64,000 nucleotides of DNA from Peribacillus frigoritolerans (GTDB lineage Bacteria; Bacillota; Bacilli; Bacillales; DSM-1321), in assembly GCF_030676415.1 (NCBI RefSeq), contig NZ_JAUUTW010000001.1, forward strand, positions 310,001 through 374,000, given 5' to 3'. Of this stretch, positions 1 through 8,532 are shown piece after piece; position 1 is the stretch's first letter; each line of letters starts with the position of its first letter. A model generated the notes under the pieces. It saw only the letters and a program-made list of their open reading frames with translations, was not told where the DNA came from and searched no databases. Position numbers and translations under genes: made by a program.

Positions 1-237
1 ATCAGCCGTTTTCAGTTTTTGTGCCGAGTGATCTTTTACATAACCAGTAAGGGTGGTCGTTCGATCAAGTGTTTCGTCATGGATGATGACCAATTCCCCG
101 TCAGAACTGAGATGGACATCGAACTCGATCCCCTCGGCCCCGATTTCTGCCGCCTTTTGAAATGCTGCCATGGTATTTTCAGGATGCGTTCCCTTGGACC
201 CCCTATGAGCGAAAATCAGTATGTTTTGCAAAATCAT
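1..237 (-). CDS. glycerophosphodiester phosphodiesterase, partial (N-terminus only)
   Basis: Cut by the left edge; 79 codons are present from an ATG at 237. The family hydrolyses glycerophosphodiesters to glycerol 3-phosphate and an alcohol. The sequence shows the N-terminal signature FAHRGSKGTHPENT (residues 9-22), then the metal-binding EFDVH and the IHDETLDRTT segment typical of GDPD TIM barrels. There is no signal peptide, so a cytoplasmic enzyme of the YqiK type is likely rather than secreted GlpQ. The ribosome site AAAGGGGAAGTG lies just before the ATG. An ORF on the plus strand over the same bases is a shadow. Confidence 0.85.
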   Translation of the reverse strand, partial: MILQNILIFAHRGSKGTHPENTMAAFQKAAEIGAEGIEFDVHLSSDGELVIIHDETLDRTTTLTGYVKDHSAQKLKTAD

Positions 238-384
238 CACTTCCCCTTTAAACTTTATCTTGAACCCTATCATACATGTACGCTTGAATTGTTTCAGCAA
301 TGTTTAATAGACAATATTTTAAACAACGAGTAAAATACATATGATATTTCCATAAATAGGTGTTCGAAATATGAGGTGAATAAA

Positions 385-1212
385 ATGAATATGTGGGAAA
401 TTTTTGTTGCAGTTATCCTTGGTCTTGTAGAAGGATTAACTGAATTTGCTCCTGTATCGTCTACAGGGCATATGATTATCGTTGATGATTTATGGCTGAA
501 TTCGAAAGAACTTTTCGGGAGTGAAGTGGCCAATGCCTTCAAGGTGGTCATTCAGCTTGGTTCGATACTCGCCGTTGTCGTGCTCTTCTGGGGGCGATTC
601 ATGGACTTGCTTGGTTTAAGGAAGCTGAAAGGCACATCCGCTGTGAACGGCCAAAAGCTTAACCTATTGCAGATCATTGTCGGATTGTTGCCGGCGGGCG
701 TTTTAGGTCTATTATTCGAAGATTATATTGATGATCATTTATTTACGATGAAGACGGTTATCGTCGGATTGTTCTTAGGCGCGTTTTTGATGATTGCTGC
801 GGATAAATTCCGTCCAAAGCTGACTGCAGAGACGGTTGACCAAATCACTTATAAACAAGCCTTCGGTGTAGGGTTAATTCAATGTTTGTCACTATGGCCG
901 GGATTCTCGCGTTCAGGCTCGACCATTTCCGGTGGAGTGCTTTTGGGTATGAGCTACCGGGCGGCTTCCGATTTCACGTTCATCATGGCCGTGCCGATCA
1001 TGGCTGGTGCCAGTTTGTTGAAAATCGTGAAGTACTGGGAAAGCTTCACACCTGAAGTTCTGCCGTTCTTTATTGCAGGTTTCATCAGTGCATTTATCTT
1101 TGCGTTATTCTGTATCCGCTTTTTCTTGATTTTAATCAATAAAGTTAAATTGACTCCTTTTGCCATTTACCGGATCGTCTTGGCGGTTGTGCTTCTATTC
1201 ATTATTTGGTAA
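385..1212 (+). CDS. uppP: undecaprenyl-diphosphatase (BacA/UppP)
   Basis: Integral membrane enzyme that dephosphorylates undecaprenyl pyrophosphate to recycle the lipid carrier for peptidoglycan and teichoic acid synthesis; overproduction is linked to bacitracin tolerance. The 275 residues carry the two diagnostic loops: EGLTEFAPVSSTGH at about residues 16-29 and PGFSRSGSTISGG near 172-184, with many hydrophobic helices, as in the whole family. The ATG at 385 is preferred because AGGTGA at 375-380 sits at the right distance; an in-frame GTG at 376 overlaps that ribosome site. It is followed by its own terminator, so it is probably a single-gene unit. Confidence 0.93.
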   Translation: MNMWEIFVAVILGLVEGLTEFAPVSSTGHMIIVDDLWLNSKELFGSEVANAFKVVIQLGSILAVVVLFWGRFMDLLGLRKLKGTSAVNGQKLNLLQIIVGLLPAGVLGLLFEDYIDDHLFTMKTVIVGLFLGAFLMIAADKFRPKLTAETVDQITYKQAFGVGLIQCLSLWPGFSRSGSTISGGVLLGMSYRAASDFTFIMAVPIMAGASLLKIVKYWESFTPEVLPFFIAGFISAFIFALFCIRFFLILINKVKLTPFAIYRIVLAVVLLFIIW

Positions 1213-1243
1213 TACGAAATGAAGCTTGAAAGAGGAGAGGGAT

Positions 1244-1274
1244 CACCCCGTTTGATTAGGGGTGGTTTTTTTTT
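1244..1274 (+). terminator. intrinsic terminator of uppP
   Basis: Perfect 6-bp stem CACCCC (1244-1249) and GGGGTG (1259-1264) with a 9-nt loop, followed by a run of nine T from 1266. Confidence 0.85.
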
Positions 1275-1586
1275 GTCCGAAAAAAAGCAGGATTCACAGA
1301 AAAATAAGCACGAATGATAATTGGACTTTATAGTTTTTAATTCGTTATTACGGAGTGAAATATCAATAAATCTTTCTTTAATAAAAAAATATTCGGTTTT
1401 TAGTGCAGTTCCAGACATAATCAGTAAAAAAAATATAAATATAATAAAGCCCCCTGAGCGTAATGGTACCAACGTGTTTCATTATTTATTGTAATATTCA
1501 AATGATTGCATAAACTATTCTCGTATAATTTATATGATATAATTTTAGTATAAATAAAATACATGTGTACACCTGGGGAGGACAAC
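1275..1586. other. intergenic region upstream of the SteT-like gene
   Basis: AT-rich, no gene seen. Two TATAAT-like hexamers (1524-1529 and 1538-1543) could serve as -10 boxes, but neither has a convincing -35 at 16-18 bp. Confidence 0.4.
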
Positions 1587-2909
1587 ATGAGAAATGACCA
1601 ATTGAAGAAAACGGTTGGCTTTTGGGTTGGAACATCTATTGTAGTTGGTACAGTTATCGGTTCTGGTATTTTCATGAGACCTGGTGACGTGCTTGAATTA
1701 AGCGGGAATTCAACCATGGCCTTGTTAGCTTGGCTGATAGGTGGTCTGATTACCCTGGCAAGCGGGTTGACGATTGCGGAAGTGAGTACACGGATTCCTA
1801 AAACCGGAGGCTTATATGTTTATATGGAAGAAGTGTACGGAAAAGCATGGGGATTCCTATGCGGCTGGGTTCAGACATTGGTATATGGGCCTGCAGTCAT
1901 GGGCGCACTCAGTTTATACTTCGGGTTATTAGTTGCAGGGATATTTAATATCGCTTCAGGCTACACTTTGGCGATAGGGATTGTTACGATCCTATTTATA
2001 GCAGGCATGAATCTGCTGGGGACAAAATACGGCGGTATCATCCAAACCTTATCGACCATTGCTAAATTGATTCCCATCATTTTCATAGCGGTGTTCGGTA
2101 TCGCACAAGGTGATATGCCTGTATTCAATATCAATAGTGAAAGTTCAATGAAAATCAGTATGGCCGGTGCGATTTTGGCTACGCTCTGGGCGTATGATGG
2201 CTGGATGAATGTCGGCTTCATGGCAGGGGAAATGAAAAACCCGCAGAAAACGTTGCCGCGGGCAATCATAACGGGATTAGTCGTGGTCATGGTCTCTTAC
2301 TTGGCTGTGAACCTTGCCATGCTTCATGTATTGGGGGCGGAGGGAGTCATAGCCCATGGTACGAATGCGGCGAATGTTGCGGCAACGATGCTATTCGGTG
2401 AATTGGGCGGGAAATTGATATCAATCGGAATAGCGATTTCAATCTTCGGTTGCTTGAACGGAAAGCTTTTGACCTTTCCGCGCATTACCTTGGCGATGGC
2501 GACTGATAAAATGATGCCAGGCCATAAACAAATCGGAAAGATATCGCCTAAGTTTAAAACACCAATAAATGCGACGGTATTGCAAGTGATCATTGCAATC
2601 ATCATGATGGTTGCAACAGACCCTGACAAACTTACCAATATGGCTGTTTTCTCTGTCTTCTGTTTTTATGGATTAGCCTTCTTTGCGGTCTTTATCTTAC
2701 GCAGAAAAGATCCGGATGCAAAAACGTATAAAGTGCCGTTTTACCCATTCATCCCCATCGTGGCGATTGCTGGTGCAATATACATTGTTTTAAGCACATT
2801 AATCCAAACACCTTTAAATGCCCTGTACTCGGTGATCATCCTCATTATAGGTATGCCTGTGTACTGGCTGCTTAAAAAAAGTGAGCGGAATGATAAACGG
2901 TCATATTAA
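1587..2909 (+). CDS. steT: APC-superfamily amino acid exchanger, SteT-like
   Basis: About 440 residues and roughly 12 hydrophobic segments. It resembles Bacillus subtilis SteT (serine/threonine exchanger, LAT branch of the APC superfamily) along its length: GSGIFMRPG in the first broken helix, IPKTGGLYVYMEEVYG, GFLCGWVQ, ILATLWAYDGW, GEMKNPQKTLPRA and IFGCLNGKLLTFPR. These segments form the substrate site and gating loops of LAT exchangers. Start chosen at ATG 1587 behind GGGGAGGA; the longer open frame from 1563 has no ribosome site. Stands alone, closed by a strong terminator. The substrate is inferred from the family and could differ. Confidence 0.85.
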   Translation: MRNDQLKKTVGFWVGTSIVVGTVIGSGIFMRPGDVLELSGNSTMALLAWLIGGLITLASGLTIAEVSTRIPKTGGLYVYMEEVYGKAWGFLCGWVQTLVYGPAVMGALSLYFGLLVAGIFNIASGYTLAIGIVTILFIAGMNLLGTKYGGIIQTLSTIAKLIPIIFIAVFGIAQGDMPVFNINSESSMKISMAGAILATLWAYDGWMNVGFMAGEMKNPQKTLPRAIITGLVVVMVSYLAVNLAMLHVLGAEGVIAHGTNAANVAATMLFGELGGKLISIGIAISIFGCLNGKLLTFPRITLAMATDKMMPGHKQIGKISPKFKTPINATVLQVIIAIIMMVATDPDKLTNMAVFSVFCFYGLAFFAVFILRRKDPDAKTYKVPFYPFIPIVAIAGAIYIVLSTLIQTPLNALYSVIILIIGMPVYWLLKKSERNDKRSY

Positions 2910-2912
2910 TGG

Positions 2913-2948
2913 AAAACCCTTCACTGCATGCAGTGAAGGGTTTTTTTA
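2913..2948 (+). terminator. intrinsic terminator after the SteT-like gene
   Basis: Perfect 16-bp palindromic arms (AAAACCCTTCACTGCA and its complement, 2913-2944) ending in a T run; could stop transcription from both directions. Confidence 0.9.
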
Positions 2949-3058
2949 TAAATTGCAGGAACAAAATTTCCTTTTGGACAAAAGTGACGAAATAGACAAC
3001 TCGGGAAGTTCGTATTAACATAGGGGGAAAGTTAAAAAAGTGAAGGGTCTGAAAAAAA

Positions 3059-4252
3059 GTGAATTATATCGAGCCAGCTGGTAAATCATTCAGGAAAACA
3101 ATCTTGGCTTTATTTCTTGGCAGCTTTGTAACGTTTGCGGATCTGTATAGTACCCAACCGGTCATTCCGGTTTTCGCAAAGCAATTCGGAGTCTCTCCTG
3201 CAATGGCAAGTCTTACATTATCTTTCGCAACTGGAACGCTTGCCATTTGTTTATTGCTTGTTTCCTTTTTCTCAGAAAATATCGATAGGAAAAAAATAAT
3301 GGGGACGGCGCTCACTCTGTCTGCATTGTTATCCATATGTGTCAGCTTCATTCAGGATGATCTATACATACTTATTGCAATACGGGCGATTCAAGGAGCA
3401 GTGCTTGCAGGTTTCCCGGCAATTGCGATGGCTTATATCAGTGAAGAATTTCATCCAAAAAGCCTGGGCTATGTGATGGGGATCTATGTGAGTGGTTCGA
3501 GTATCGGCGGATTGGCTGGCAGGCTGATTGTCGGGGTGCTGACCGACCATTTCTCATGGAACATAGCGATTGGAAGCCTTGGGGCTTTAAGTTTGATCAT
3601 CAGTCTGGCTTTTTGGTGGATGCTTCCGCCTTCGCGGCATGCAGTCCGCGTAGGAGTCTCATTGTCCAGAATTAAAACCTCCCTCATTAATAACTTAAGG
3701 AATAACAGACTAGTACTTTTATTTGGTATGGCCTTCCTATTAATGGGCTCGTTTGTTACCGTTTATAACTTTGTGGGTATACCATTAATGGGACCGCCCT
3801 ATCATTTATCACAGACATTGATTGGCTTCATTTTCATTATTTATCTGGTGGGGACATTTAGTTCTACATGGATGGGGAGGCTTGCCGATCAATATAGTCG
3901 GAGGCTTGTACTTCTTTCCGGAATCGCAATCATGATGATGGGGGCCCTTTTAACCTTATTAGATCCGCTTTTGCTGAAAATAATGGGGCTTGCCCTGTTT
4001 ACATTTGGCTTTTTTGGAGCTCATTCAATTGCGAGCAGTTGGGTCGGAAGGTTAGCTGACAAAAGTGAAAAAGCACTAGCATCCGCATTATATCTCCTGT
4101 TTTACTATGCGGGTTCAAGTGTAGTAGGGGCATCAGGCGGAATATTCCTGATGAAGTTCGGGTGGGGAGGGGTCATCTCGGCTGTATCCATTCTGATCCT
4201 CTTGGCTGCTGCTTGTGCCATGATGGTTGAAAAAGTGAAAATCGTTAAATAA
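3059..4252 (+). CDS. MFS transporter, YnfM-like
   Basis: 397-residue major facilitator with 12 predicted membrane spans. The N-terminal half has ADLYSTQPVIPVFAKQFGVS and LTLSFATGTLAI, typical of the YnfM/CynX-type drug and metabolite exporters; the loop between helices 2 and 3 reads SENIDRKKIMG and the second-half equivalent GRLADQYSRR. A GTG at 3059 is the first start after an in-frame stop at 3050-3052; the AAGGG 11 bases before it is a weak ribosome site, so the start is moderately sure. Substrate unknown. No regulator is adjacent. Confidence 0.8.
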   Translation: MNYIEPAGKSFRKTILALFLGSFVTFADLYSTQPVIPVFAKQFGVSPAMASLTLSFATGTLAICLLLVSFFSENIDRKKIMGTALTLSALLSICVSFIQDDLYILIAIRAIQGAVLAGFPAIAMAYISEEFHPKSLGYVMGIYVSGSSIGGLAGRLIVGVLTDHFSWNIAIGSLGALSLIISLAFWWMLPPSRHAVRVGVSLSRIKTSLINNLRNNRLVLLFGMAFLLMGSFVTVYNFVGIPLMGPPYHLSQTLIGFIFIIYLVGTFSSTWMGRLADQYSRRLVLLSGIAIMMMGALLTLLDPLLLKIMGLALFTFGFFGAHSIASSWVGRLADKSEKALASALYLLFYYAGSSVVGASGGIFLMKFGWGGVISAVSILILLAAACAMMVEKVKIVK

Positions 4253-4350
4253 AATGATCTTTTCTATCATGATTTTCCGAATCCTGAATATAATCTAGTG
4301 AAAAGGGATATTGAATAATAGATTGTTAAGAGAAGAGGGTAATAGATAGA

Positions 4351-4680
4351 GTGAAACGAAAAGCAGTAATTCTCATTGGGTTAATAGCCGTTTTAATTAT
4401 ATTATTCGTTGTATATTTAACAAGTCCGGGCAGATTGGAAAAGGTGGAGATTGTTGAAAAATACTATCCTCATTTCTCCGATGGCAAGGCAGTCGGTTTT
4501 AAGACGAACGAAGTCATTAATGTGACGGAAACCGAAGAGGGATCCAATTGCGCAATGAAATTCGACAATGGGAAAACGTACGAAATTGATTGTGACCGTT
4601 ATTTAACATACAAAATTGATGAAACAGTCTATATTACTACTGAAGGGAACCATGTGAAGGAAATCCGGAGAAAAAGGTAG
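4351..4680 (+). CDS. small membrane-anchored protein of unknown function
   Basis: 109 residues from a GTG behind AGAAGAGGG. One N-terminal membrane helix (about residues 5-24, VILIGLIAVLIILFVVYL) is followed by a soluble, probably outside, domain of beta-rich character with two cysteines (SNCAMKF and YEIDCDRY) spaced to allow a disulfide. I do not recognise the family. The gene stands alone between the MFS gene and a good terminator. Confidence 0.65.
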   Translation: MKRKAVILIGLIAVLIILFVVYLTSPGRLEKVEIVEKYYPHFSDGKAVGFKTNEVINVTETEEGSNCAMKFDNGKTYEIDCDRYLTYKIDETVYITTEGNHVKEIRRKR

Positions 4681-4706
4681 TGGCAATCAAGGTTTAATGA
4701 CAGGAG

Positions 4707-4742
4707 AGCTGAGTTTGCTTAATGAACGAACTCAGCTTTTTT
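4707..4742 (+). terminator. intrinsic terminator after the 109-residue gene
   Basis: AGCTGAGTT (from 4707) pairs with GAACTCAGCT (to 4737), followed by six T. Confidence 0.85.
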
Positions 4743-4787
4743 AGTTTATCCATTCAAAAAACCCAGGCCATTTAGGACGGGGCTTTT

Positions 4788-4931
4788 TCATTTTTTATCT
4801 TTGCTTTTACTTTTATCCTTTTTATTACGCCGAAGTACATCCAAGATTCTGCGGCTGTTATTTTTACTGTTTATGAGTTCGACTAAATCGCTCATGTTTT
4901 CAGATTCGAAGTCTTTTTGAACTTTTTTCAT
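4788..4931 (-). CDS. small basic protein, 47 residues
   Basis: ATG at 4931 behind an excellent ribosome site (GGAGGGATTACC). The product begins MKKVQKDFESENMSDLVELI and ends in a strongly basic tail rich in K, R and S. Size and charge recall the small basic proteins of Bacillus (such as Fur-regulated Fbp peptides), but I cannot match it to one and no Fur box was noticed. Reality as a gene rests on the ribosome site and intact frame. Confidence 0.55.
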   Translation of the reverse strand: MKKVQKDFESENMSDLVELINSKNNSRRILDVLRRNKKDKSKSKDKK

Positions 4932-5076
4932 GGTAATCCCTCCAAGTCATATATCATAATACCCTTATATAGAAAAGGGTAAACGTCTATTATCATATTA
5001 GTAATAGAAGGATTTTATATCCCTACCCATTAATTATTTGATAAAATGTGATAAAAGCCCTGTATGGGAGGTCTAC

Positions 5077-5940
5077 ATGGAAGAATTAAGAATGATCGGT
5101 GAAAAAATTGAAAAATTTAAATATATCTTAGTGGAGCATATCGAGCTGTTTGAAGAAGAGGAACCGCTCTATGATTTTGAAACCAGTAAAGAGGTACGGT
5201 CAAAGCTTATTCAAATTCATGCAGATGCCTTGATTCATGGAAAGGCACAAGCGATGGAAAGTATGAAAATAACGGGTATGGAAATAGGTAAGCGTATCGT
5301 GGATATGGGCATTCCTTTAGATAAGAATATTGAGGAAGCACAGCTTGTGCGTAACCTTTTCTGGAGTTTCATTGAAGAAGAAGTAAGCAATCGCTATTAC
5401 TCCATTGAAATTTTGCTAAAGGCAAGCTCGATAATTGATGCAATCCTGGACCAATTCATACACTGTGTGAGTATCAGTTACGTGAATCATTATAAAGAAA
5501 TGGCGAAAATGGCAAACGATTCTTTGCAGAAGATAAAAGAAAACCAAGAAGTCATGGAAGAATTGTCCACCCCGATTGTTCAGACCGTTTTAAAGGATGT
5601 GCTGCTCCTACCGTTGATTGGACGCATTGACGATTGGAGAATGGAGTCGATGCAATCGACGGTCCTGCAAAAATGTGCAGATCTGCATGCGGAAGTATTG
5701 ATCATGGATTTCTCGGGAATTACTTTTACGAAGGAAAGCAATATGCTCTCCCTGCTGGATCAATTAGTGGGGGCATTGGCGCTGATGGGAACGGAAACGA
5801 TGTTTGTCGGTTTTAGCCCTGATGTCGCGAAAGAGATCGTCAAACTTGATTTCGTAAATCAGGTAAAAGCCTTTCTATCGTTCAGGCAGGCTCTGGAATA
5901 TCTGTTTAAACAAAGAGGGCTGGCTCTTCAGCCAGTATGA
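5077..5940 (+). CDS. RsbR-family STAS-domain protein (stressosome-type co-antagonist)
   Basis: 287 residues: a helical N-terminal domain (about 1-165), as in the non-haem globin-like sensor domains of RsbR paralogues, then a C-terminal STAS domain (about 175-285) with LLLPLIGRIDDWRM, EVLIMDFSGI and MFVGFSPDVAKEIV. RsbR proteins form the stressosome with RsbS and are phosphorylated by RsbT on threonines in the STAS domain. After FSGI this protein reads TFTKESNML, where active paralogues carry a D-T/S type motif, so it may be a divergent or non-phosphorylated member. Start ATG 5077 follows GGGAGG; the frame is open further upstream. No other rsb gene is nearby. Confidence 0.75.
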   Translation: MEELRMIGEKIEKFKYILVEHIELFEEEEPLYDFETSKEVRSKLIQIHADALIHGKAQAMESMKITGMEIGKRIVDMGIPLDKNIEEAQLVRNLFWSFIEEEVSNRYYSIEILLKASSIIDAILDQFIHCVSISYVNHYKEMAKMANDSLQKIKENQEVMEELSTPIVQTVLKDVLLLPLIGRIDDWRMESMQSTVLQKCADLHAEVLIMDFSGITFTKESNMLSLLDQLVGALALMGTETMFVGFSPDVAKEIVKLDFVNQVKAFLSFRQALEYLFKQRGLALQPV

Positions 5941-6120
5941 TGGAGGTATCCTTTTTCAGGGTATCTTTTTTTCTATGTCAGGCTAACATTCCTGCAGCTC
6001 TCATATCGCCCATCGATATTTCTCCATGTTATATTATAGTGAAATGACGTGGGTGGACATGTTGATTTTCATTTAAATTAAATAGGACATGTAAATTCGT
6101 GTAAGGAAGGTGGATGAAGA

Positions 6121-6558
6121 GTGTTTTTCAAGAAAAATGAAGAACCTGATCATAATGAAAAATGGTATTGTGTAGGAATCATGACGGATAATGGGCTGGA
6201 GGATGAAGAATATGATGCTTTGTCCAAACGCATCCTCGACTCGGTCCAAAATGTCTCGGTCATATCGGACTTGGTAAGGGTGGAATGGGATCGGGATAAA
6301 TTGCGGGCCTTGAACGAACGTTTTCAGGACCCTTCATATTCCGACCCATGTTTTATCATTAATGAATTCATACCAGAGGATATAAAAAAGGAAAGAAAAC
6401 TTCTGGAGAAAACTCATAAATGGAAGAGGCTCTTTGGACTCCTCTCCCCAATTGAATACATGGAAGCCGAGACGAAGGCGGCCCATGACTTTGATAAAGC
6501 TCTCTTTTATACAGACGATGCAGATAAAGTGATTGAATACATTATTGCAAATAGCTAG
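6121..6558 (+). CDS. conserved-looking hypothetical protein, 145 residues
   Basis: GTG start at 6121 behind AAGGAAGGTGG. An acidic, soluble protein without signal peptide or membrane span; W16-Y-C-V-G-I opens a likely beta-alpha fold and the C-terminal third is helical (FDKALFYTDDADKVIEYI). I do not recognise the family. Stands alone and is followed by a hairpin with a short T run. Confidence 0.6.
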   Translation: MFFKKNEEPDHNEKWYCVGIMTDNGLEDEEYDALSKRILDSVQNVSVISDLVRVEWDRDKLRALNERFQDPSYSDPCFIINEFIPEDIKKERKLLEKTHKWKRLFGLLSPIEYMEAETKAAHDFDKALFYTDDADKVIEYIIANS

Positions 6559-6568
6559 CATTTCCTGC

Positions 6569-6597
6569 CACATCGATACATTGTATCGGTGTTTTTG
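6569..6597 (+). terminator. probable intrinsic terminator
   Basis: CACATCGATACA pairs with TGTATCGGTG with one wobble, then TTTTT. Confidence 0.6.
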
Positions 6598-6628
6598 CAT
6601 TTGATTTAATGTTTATCGAAGCAATTTC

Positions 6629-6751
6629 GCGGTAGTAATTCGACCAAACGCGGGATGATTCGGCTTTAAACGGTAGTAAATCGACCTTGACCGGAATAAT
6701 TCGACCATAAGCGGTAGTAAATCGACCTTGCCCGGAATAATCCGTCCTTGC
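6629..6751. repeat. tandem array, period 20-21 bp, alternating two unit types
   Basis: Six units begin at 6629, 6650, 6671, 6691, 6711 and 6732. Odd units share GCGGTAGTAAWTCGACC; even units share CSGGAATAATTCGACC, the first even one (GCGGGATGATTCGGC) being the most degenerate. The true period is therefore a dimer of about 41 bp. The reverse strand is open in one frame only because the period is near a multiple of three; I do not treat it as a gene. Confidence 0.85.
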
Positions 6752-6874
6752 ACCTTTCTTCTTTCTTGAAATAAATAGAGAGAATGTAAGGAAGTTGGTA
6801 GGAAAGATGGGGATAAACGCGGAATATCTTAAATAGAAAGAAAGAGAGTTTTAAGGGGAGAGGAAGATAGATTG

Positions 6875-7487
6875 ATGGAAGTTGCCGTACGTCAGCAAAA
6901 GCCAAAACGGAAGTGGAGAAAGCGGGCGCTATGGAGTTTCGGAATCCTGATTATACTTTTGCTGTCTGTCTTGATTGCTGCAAATGTATTTCTTTCAAGA
7001 TCCTTGCCGGAAACAAAGGGGGAAATATCGCTTCCAGGTCTTTTGAAACCGGTTACGGTGGTGAGGGATTCAAGTGGGGTCCCGCATATACAGGTGACGT
7101 TAACGGAACTGGAAGAATCACAAGGTGACGATATAGCTGATTGGGAATGGGGAGACTATCATAAGGTCAGTTTTAACCACCCGCTATCGAGTGTCGCCCC
7201 ATTAAATTATTTGTTTAACAGCGGCGCGGAATTCCGGTAGGTGGCAGCAGTGTCACCGTACAGGCGGCGGCATTTTTAGATGATGGAACCGTTAATCATG
7301 GTGGCTCCTGGAGATTCGTCATCGACCTAGCCGACATGAATCAAGGGTATCACCTCGTTGGCCCGGGTCAATCGTTAAAAGTGAGTGGTACCATGATCAG
7401 CTTGATGATTGGGCAGAAGGTGCTTATCACAAAACCACAATGGACGATCCAAAAGGTGGTAAGTTGACATTGAAACCATCATACTGA
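6875..7487 (+). pseudogene. penicillin acylase-family gene, deleted and frameshifted
   Basis: The frame starts well (AAGGGGAGAGG, ATG 6875), giving a basic N-terminus, one membrane helix and the family opening SLPETKGEISLPGL, KPVTVVRDSSGVPHI. It then jumps straight to sequence from the far C-terminus of the family (WGDYHKVSFNHPLS, PLNYLFNSG). A shift near 7230 restores PVGGSSVTVQAAAF and GGSWRFVIDLADMNQG in another frame, and a second shift near 7385 restores SEWYHDQLDDWAEGAYH up to a TGA at 7485. Most of the roughly 800-residue Ntn-hydrolase, including its catalytic serine region, is missing. Confidence 0.85.
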
Positions 7488-7493
7488 TATTCA

Positions 7494-7543
7494 GAAAAAA
7501 AGTACCAAGTCCAGCATCCTTGCTCTGGACTTGGTACTTTTTC
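7494..7543. terminator. bidirectional terminator between the acylase remnant and rsoA
   Basis: AGTACCAAGTCCAG (7501-7514) pairs perfectly with 7525-7538, flanked by A and T runs on both sides, so it can serve both converging units. Confidence 0.9.
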
Positions 7544-7760
7544 ATTGTTTTTGCTTAGTAAAGAATTCTGCAAGGAACTCCTCAAAATTAGGGGCCTCGA
7601 TAGCTGCGATTTTTTCATATGATTCAATGATCTTGAGTTTAATTTCTTGCTCCAGATCATTCCGGTCTTGATAGTTCGTATTTTTTAACGATTTTTTTAT
7701 CTTAGGATTCAAAGAGTCGATTAGATCCATCAATTCATCTTTTGACAGTTTTTTATCCAC
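7542..7760 (-). CDS. rsoA: sigma-O co-factor RsoA-like protein (HTH_16 type)
   Basis: 72 residues from a GTG at 7760 behind AGAAAGGAG, overlapping the end of sigO by 8 bases, which suggests translational coupling. The core MDLIDSLNPKIKKSLKNTNY, QDRNDLEQEIKLKIIESY matches the short YvrHa/RsoA proteins that supply the sigma region 2-like part of the split SigO sigma factor in Bacillus subtilis. The longer open frame from 7793 is less likely because it lacks a well-placed ribosome site. Confidence 0.8.
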   Translation of the reverse strand: MDKKLSKDELMDLIDSLNPKIKKSLKNTNYQDRNDLEQEIKLKIIESYEKIAAIEAPNFEEFLAEFFTKQKQ

Positions 7761-8376
7761 AATTGCTTTTCTCCTTTCTAACATATACCTCATCCATATA
7801 GTGCTTTCGAAGTTTTTTTAGAGCTTGTTTACGGATGCTTGAGATATTCTGTGGCGACTCATGGAAATAGGCAGCGATTTCCTTGTTGGATAGGCCGTAG
7901 GAAAAAATCATGGTCAGCACCAGGCTTTGTTTGGCTGTTAACTTCTTCAAGGCCTTTATCATCTCTTCATCACTTATGTGTGAAGCGAGTTCATTCGTTT
8001 CCCCCATCTTTTCAAGTTGAACGTCCAAAGTGCCGATTCGATCGATCAATCCGCCAGTATCCCTTGGTGTCGCATCAAGTACCATTCGATAGCGTTCCCG
8101 CTGCTTCCGTGCCCTTTTATCATAATCAACAGAGAAAAAGTAAATTAAGGAGCACATGTATTTGTATACTTTAGCCCGGTAATAGAAAATTTTGAAAGTC
8201 TCGTTGAGATGACAAATGTTGTGGGAAGAAGGGGAATCAAGAGTTTCAGTGAAAATCTTTAAATGCTCTGGGTTCTGTAAAAATACTTGAATGATCGGTT
8301 GTTCAAAGAAAGATGAGTACTGTTGCTGCAGAAACTCCAATGAATGAGAAAAAAAATGAGAAGTTAATTGGTTCAT
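7753..8376 (-). CDS. sigO: RNA polymerase sigma factor SigO (YvrI-like)
   Basis: 207 residues from ATG 8376 behind AAAGGAGGGATAACA; B. subtilis SigO has 206. The N-terminal half is helical with FKIFYYRAKVYKYMCSLIYF; the C-terminal half is a clear sigma region 4 helix-turn-helix (LTAKQSLVLTMIFSYGLSNK, EIAAYFHESPQNISSIRKQA). In B. subtilis SigO needs RsoA and drives the acid/envelope-stress genes oxdC, yvrL and yvrJ. Here sigO, rsoA and divergent yvrJ are together, but no oxdC or yvrL is in view. The open frame extends upstream to 8490 without a ribosome site. Confidence 0.85.
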   Translation of the reverse strand: MNQLTSHFFSHSLEFLQQQYSSFFEQPIIQVFLQNPEHLKIFTETLDSPSSHNICHLNETFKIFYYRAKVYKYMCSLIYFFSVDYDKRARKQRERYRMVLDATPRDTGGLIDRIGTLDVQLEKMGETNELASHISDEEMIKALKKLTAKQSLVLTMIFSYGLSNKEIAAYFHESPQNISSIRKQALKKLRKHYMDEVYVRKEKSNCG

Positions 8377-8532
8377 TGTTATCCCTCCTTTAATTAATAA
8401 AGTGATAGACAAGGGGAATAAATCAATTATATAGGAACATTCGTTCTTTTTTCCATAAATCAATAGTGCTAGATTGATTTTTTTAAACAAGTTTCACTTT
8501 AGATATCAGATACAAGAAAAGGGGTGAAGAGG
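8377..8532. promoter_or_regulatory. divergent promoter region sigO-rsoA / yvrJ
   Basis: 156 bp between the divergent starts. By analogy with B. subtilis this should hold SigO-dependent promoters in both directions, but I cannot point to a defined -35/-10 pair. Confidence 0.4.

Noticed and set aside
19-333. 104-residue plus-strand protein at the left edge
   Set aside because: Shadow of the glycerophosphodiesterase gene on the minus strand, which has clear family motifs.
5941-5975. Terminator after the RsbR-like gene
   Set aside because: The GGTATCC and GGGTATC elements before a T run are direct, not inverted, so no stem forms.
6666-6905. 79-residue protein on the minus strand
   Set aside because: Covers the 6629-6751 array and the start of the acylase relic; no start signal.
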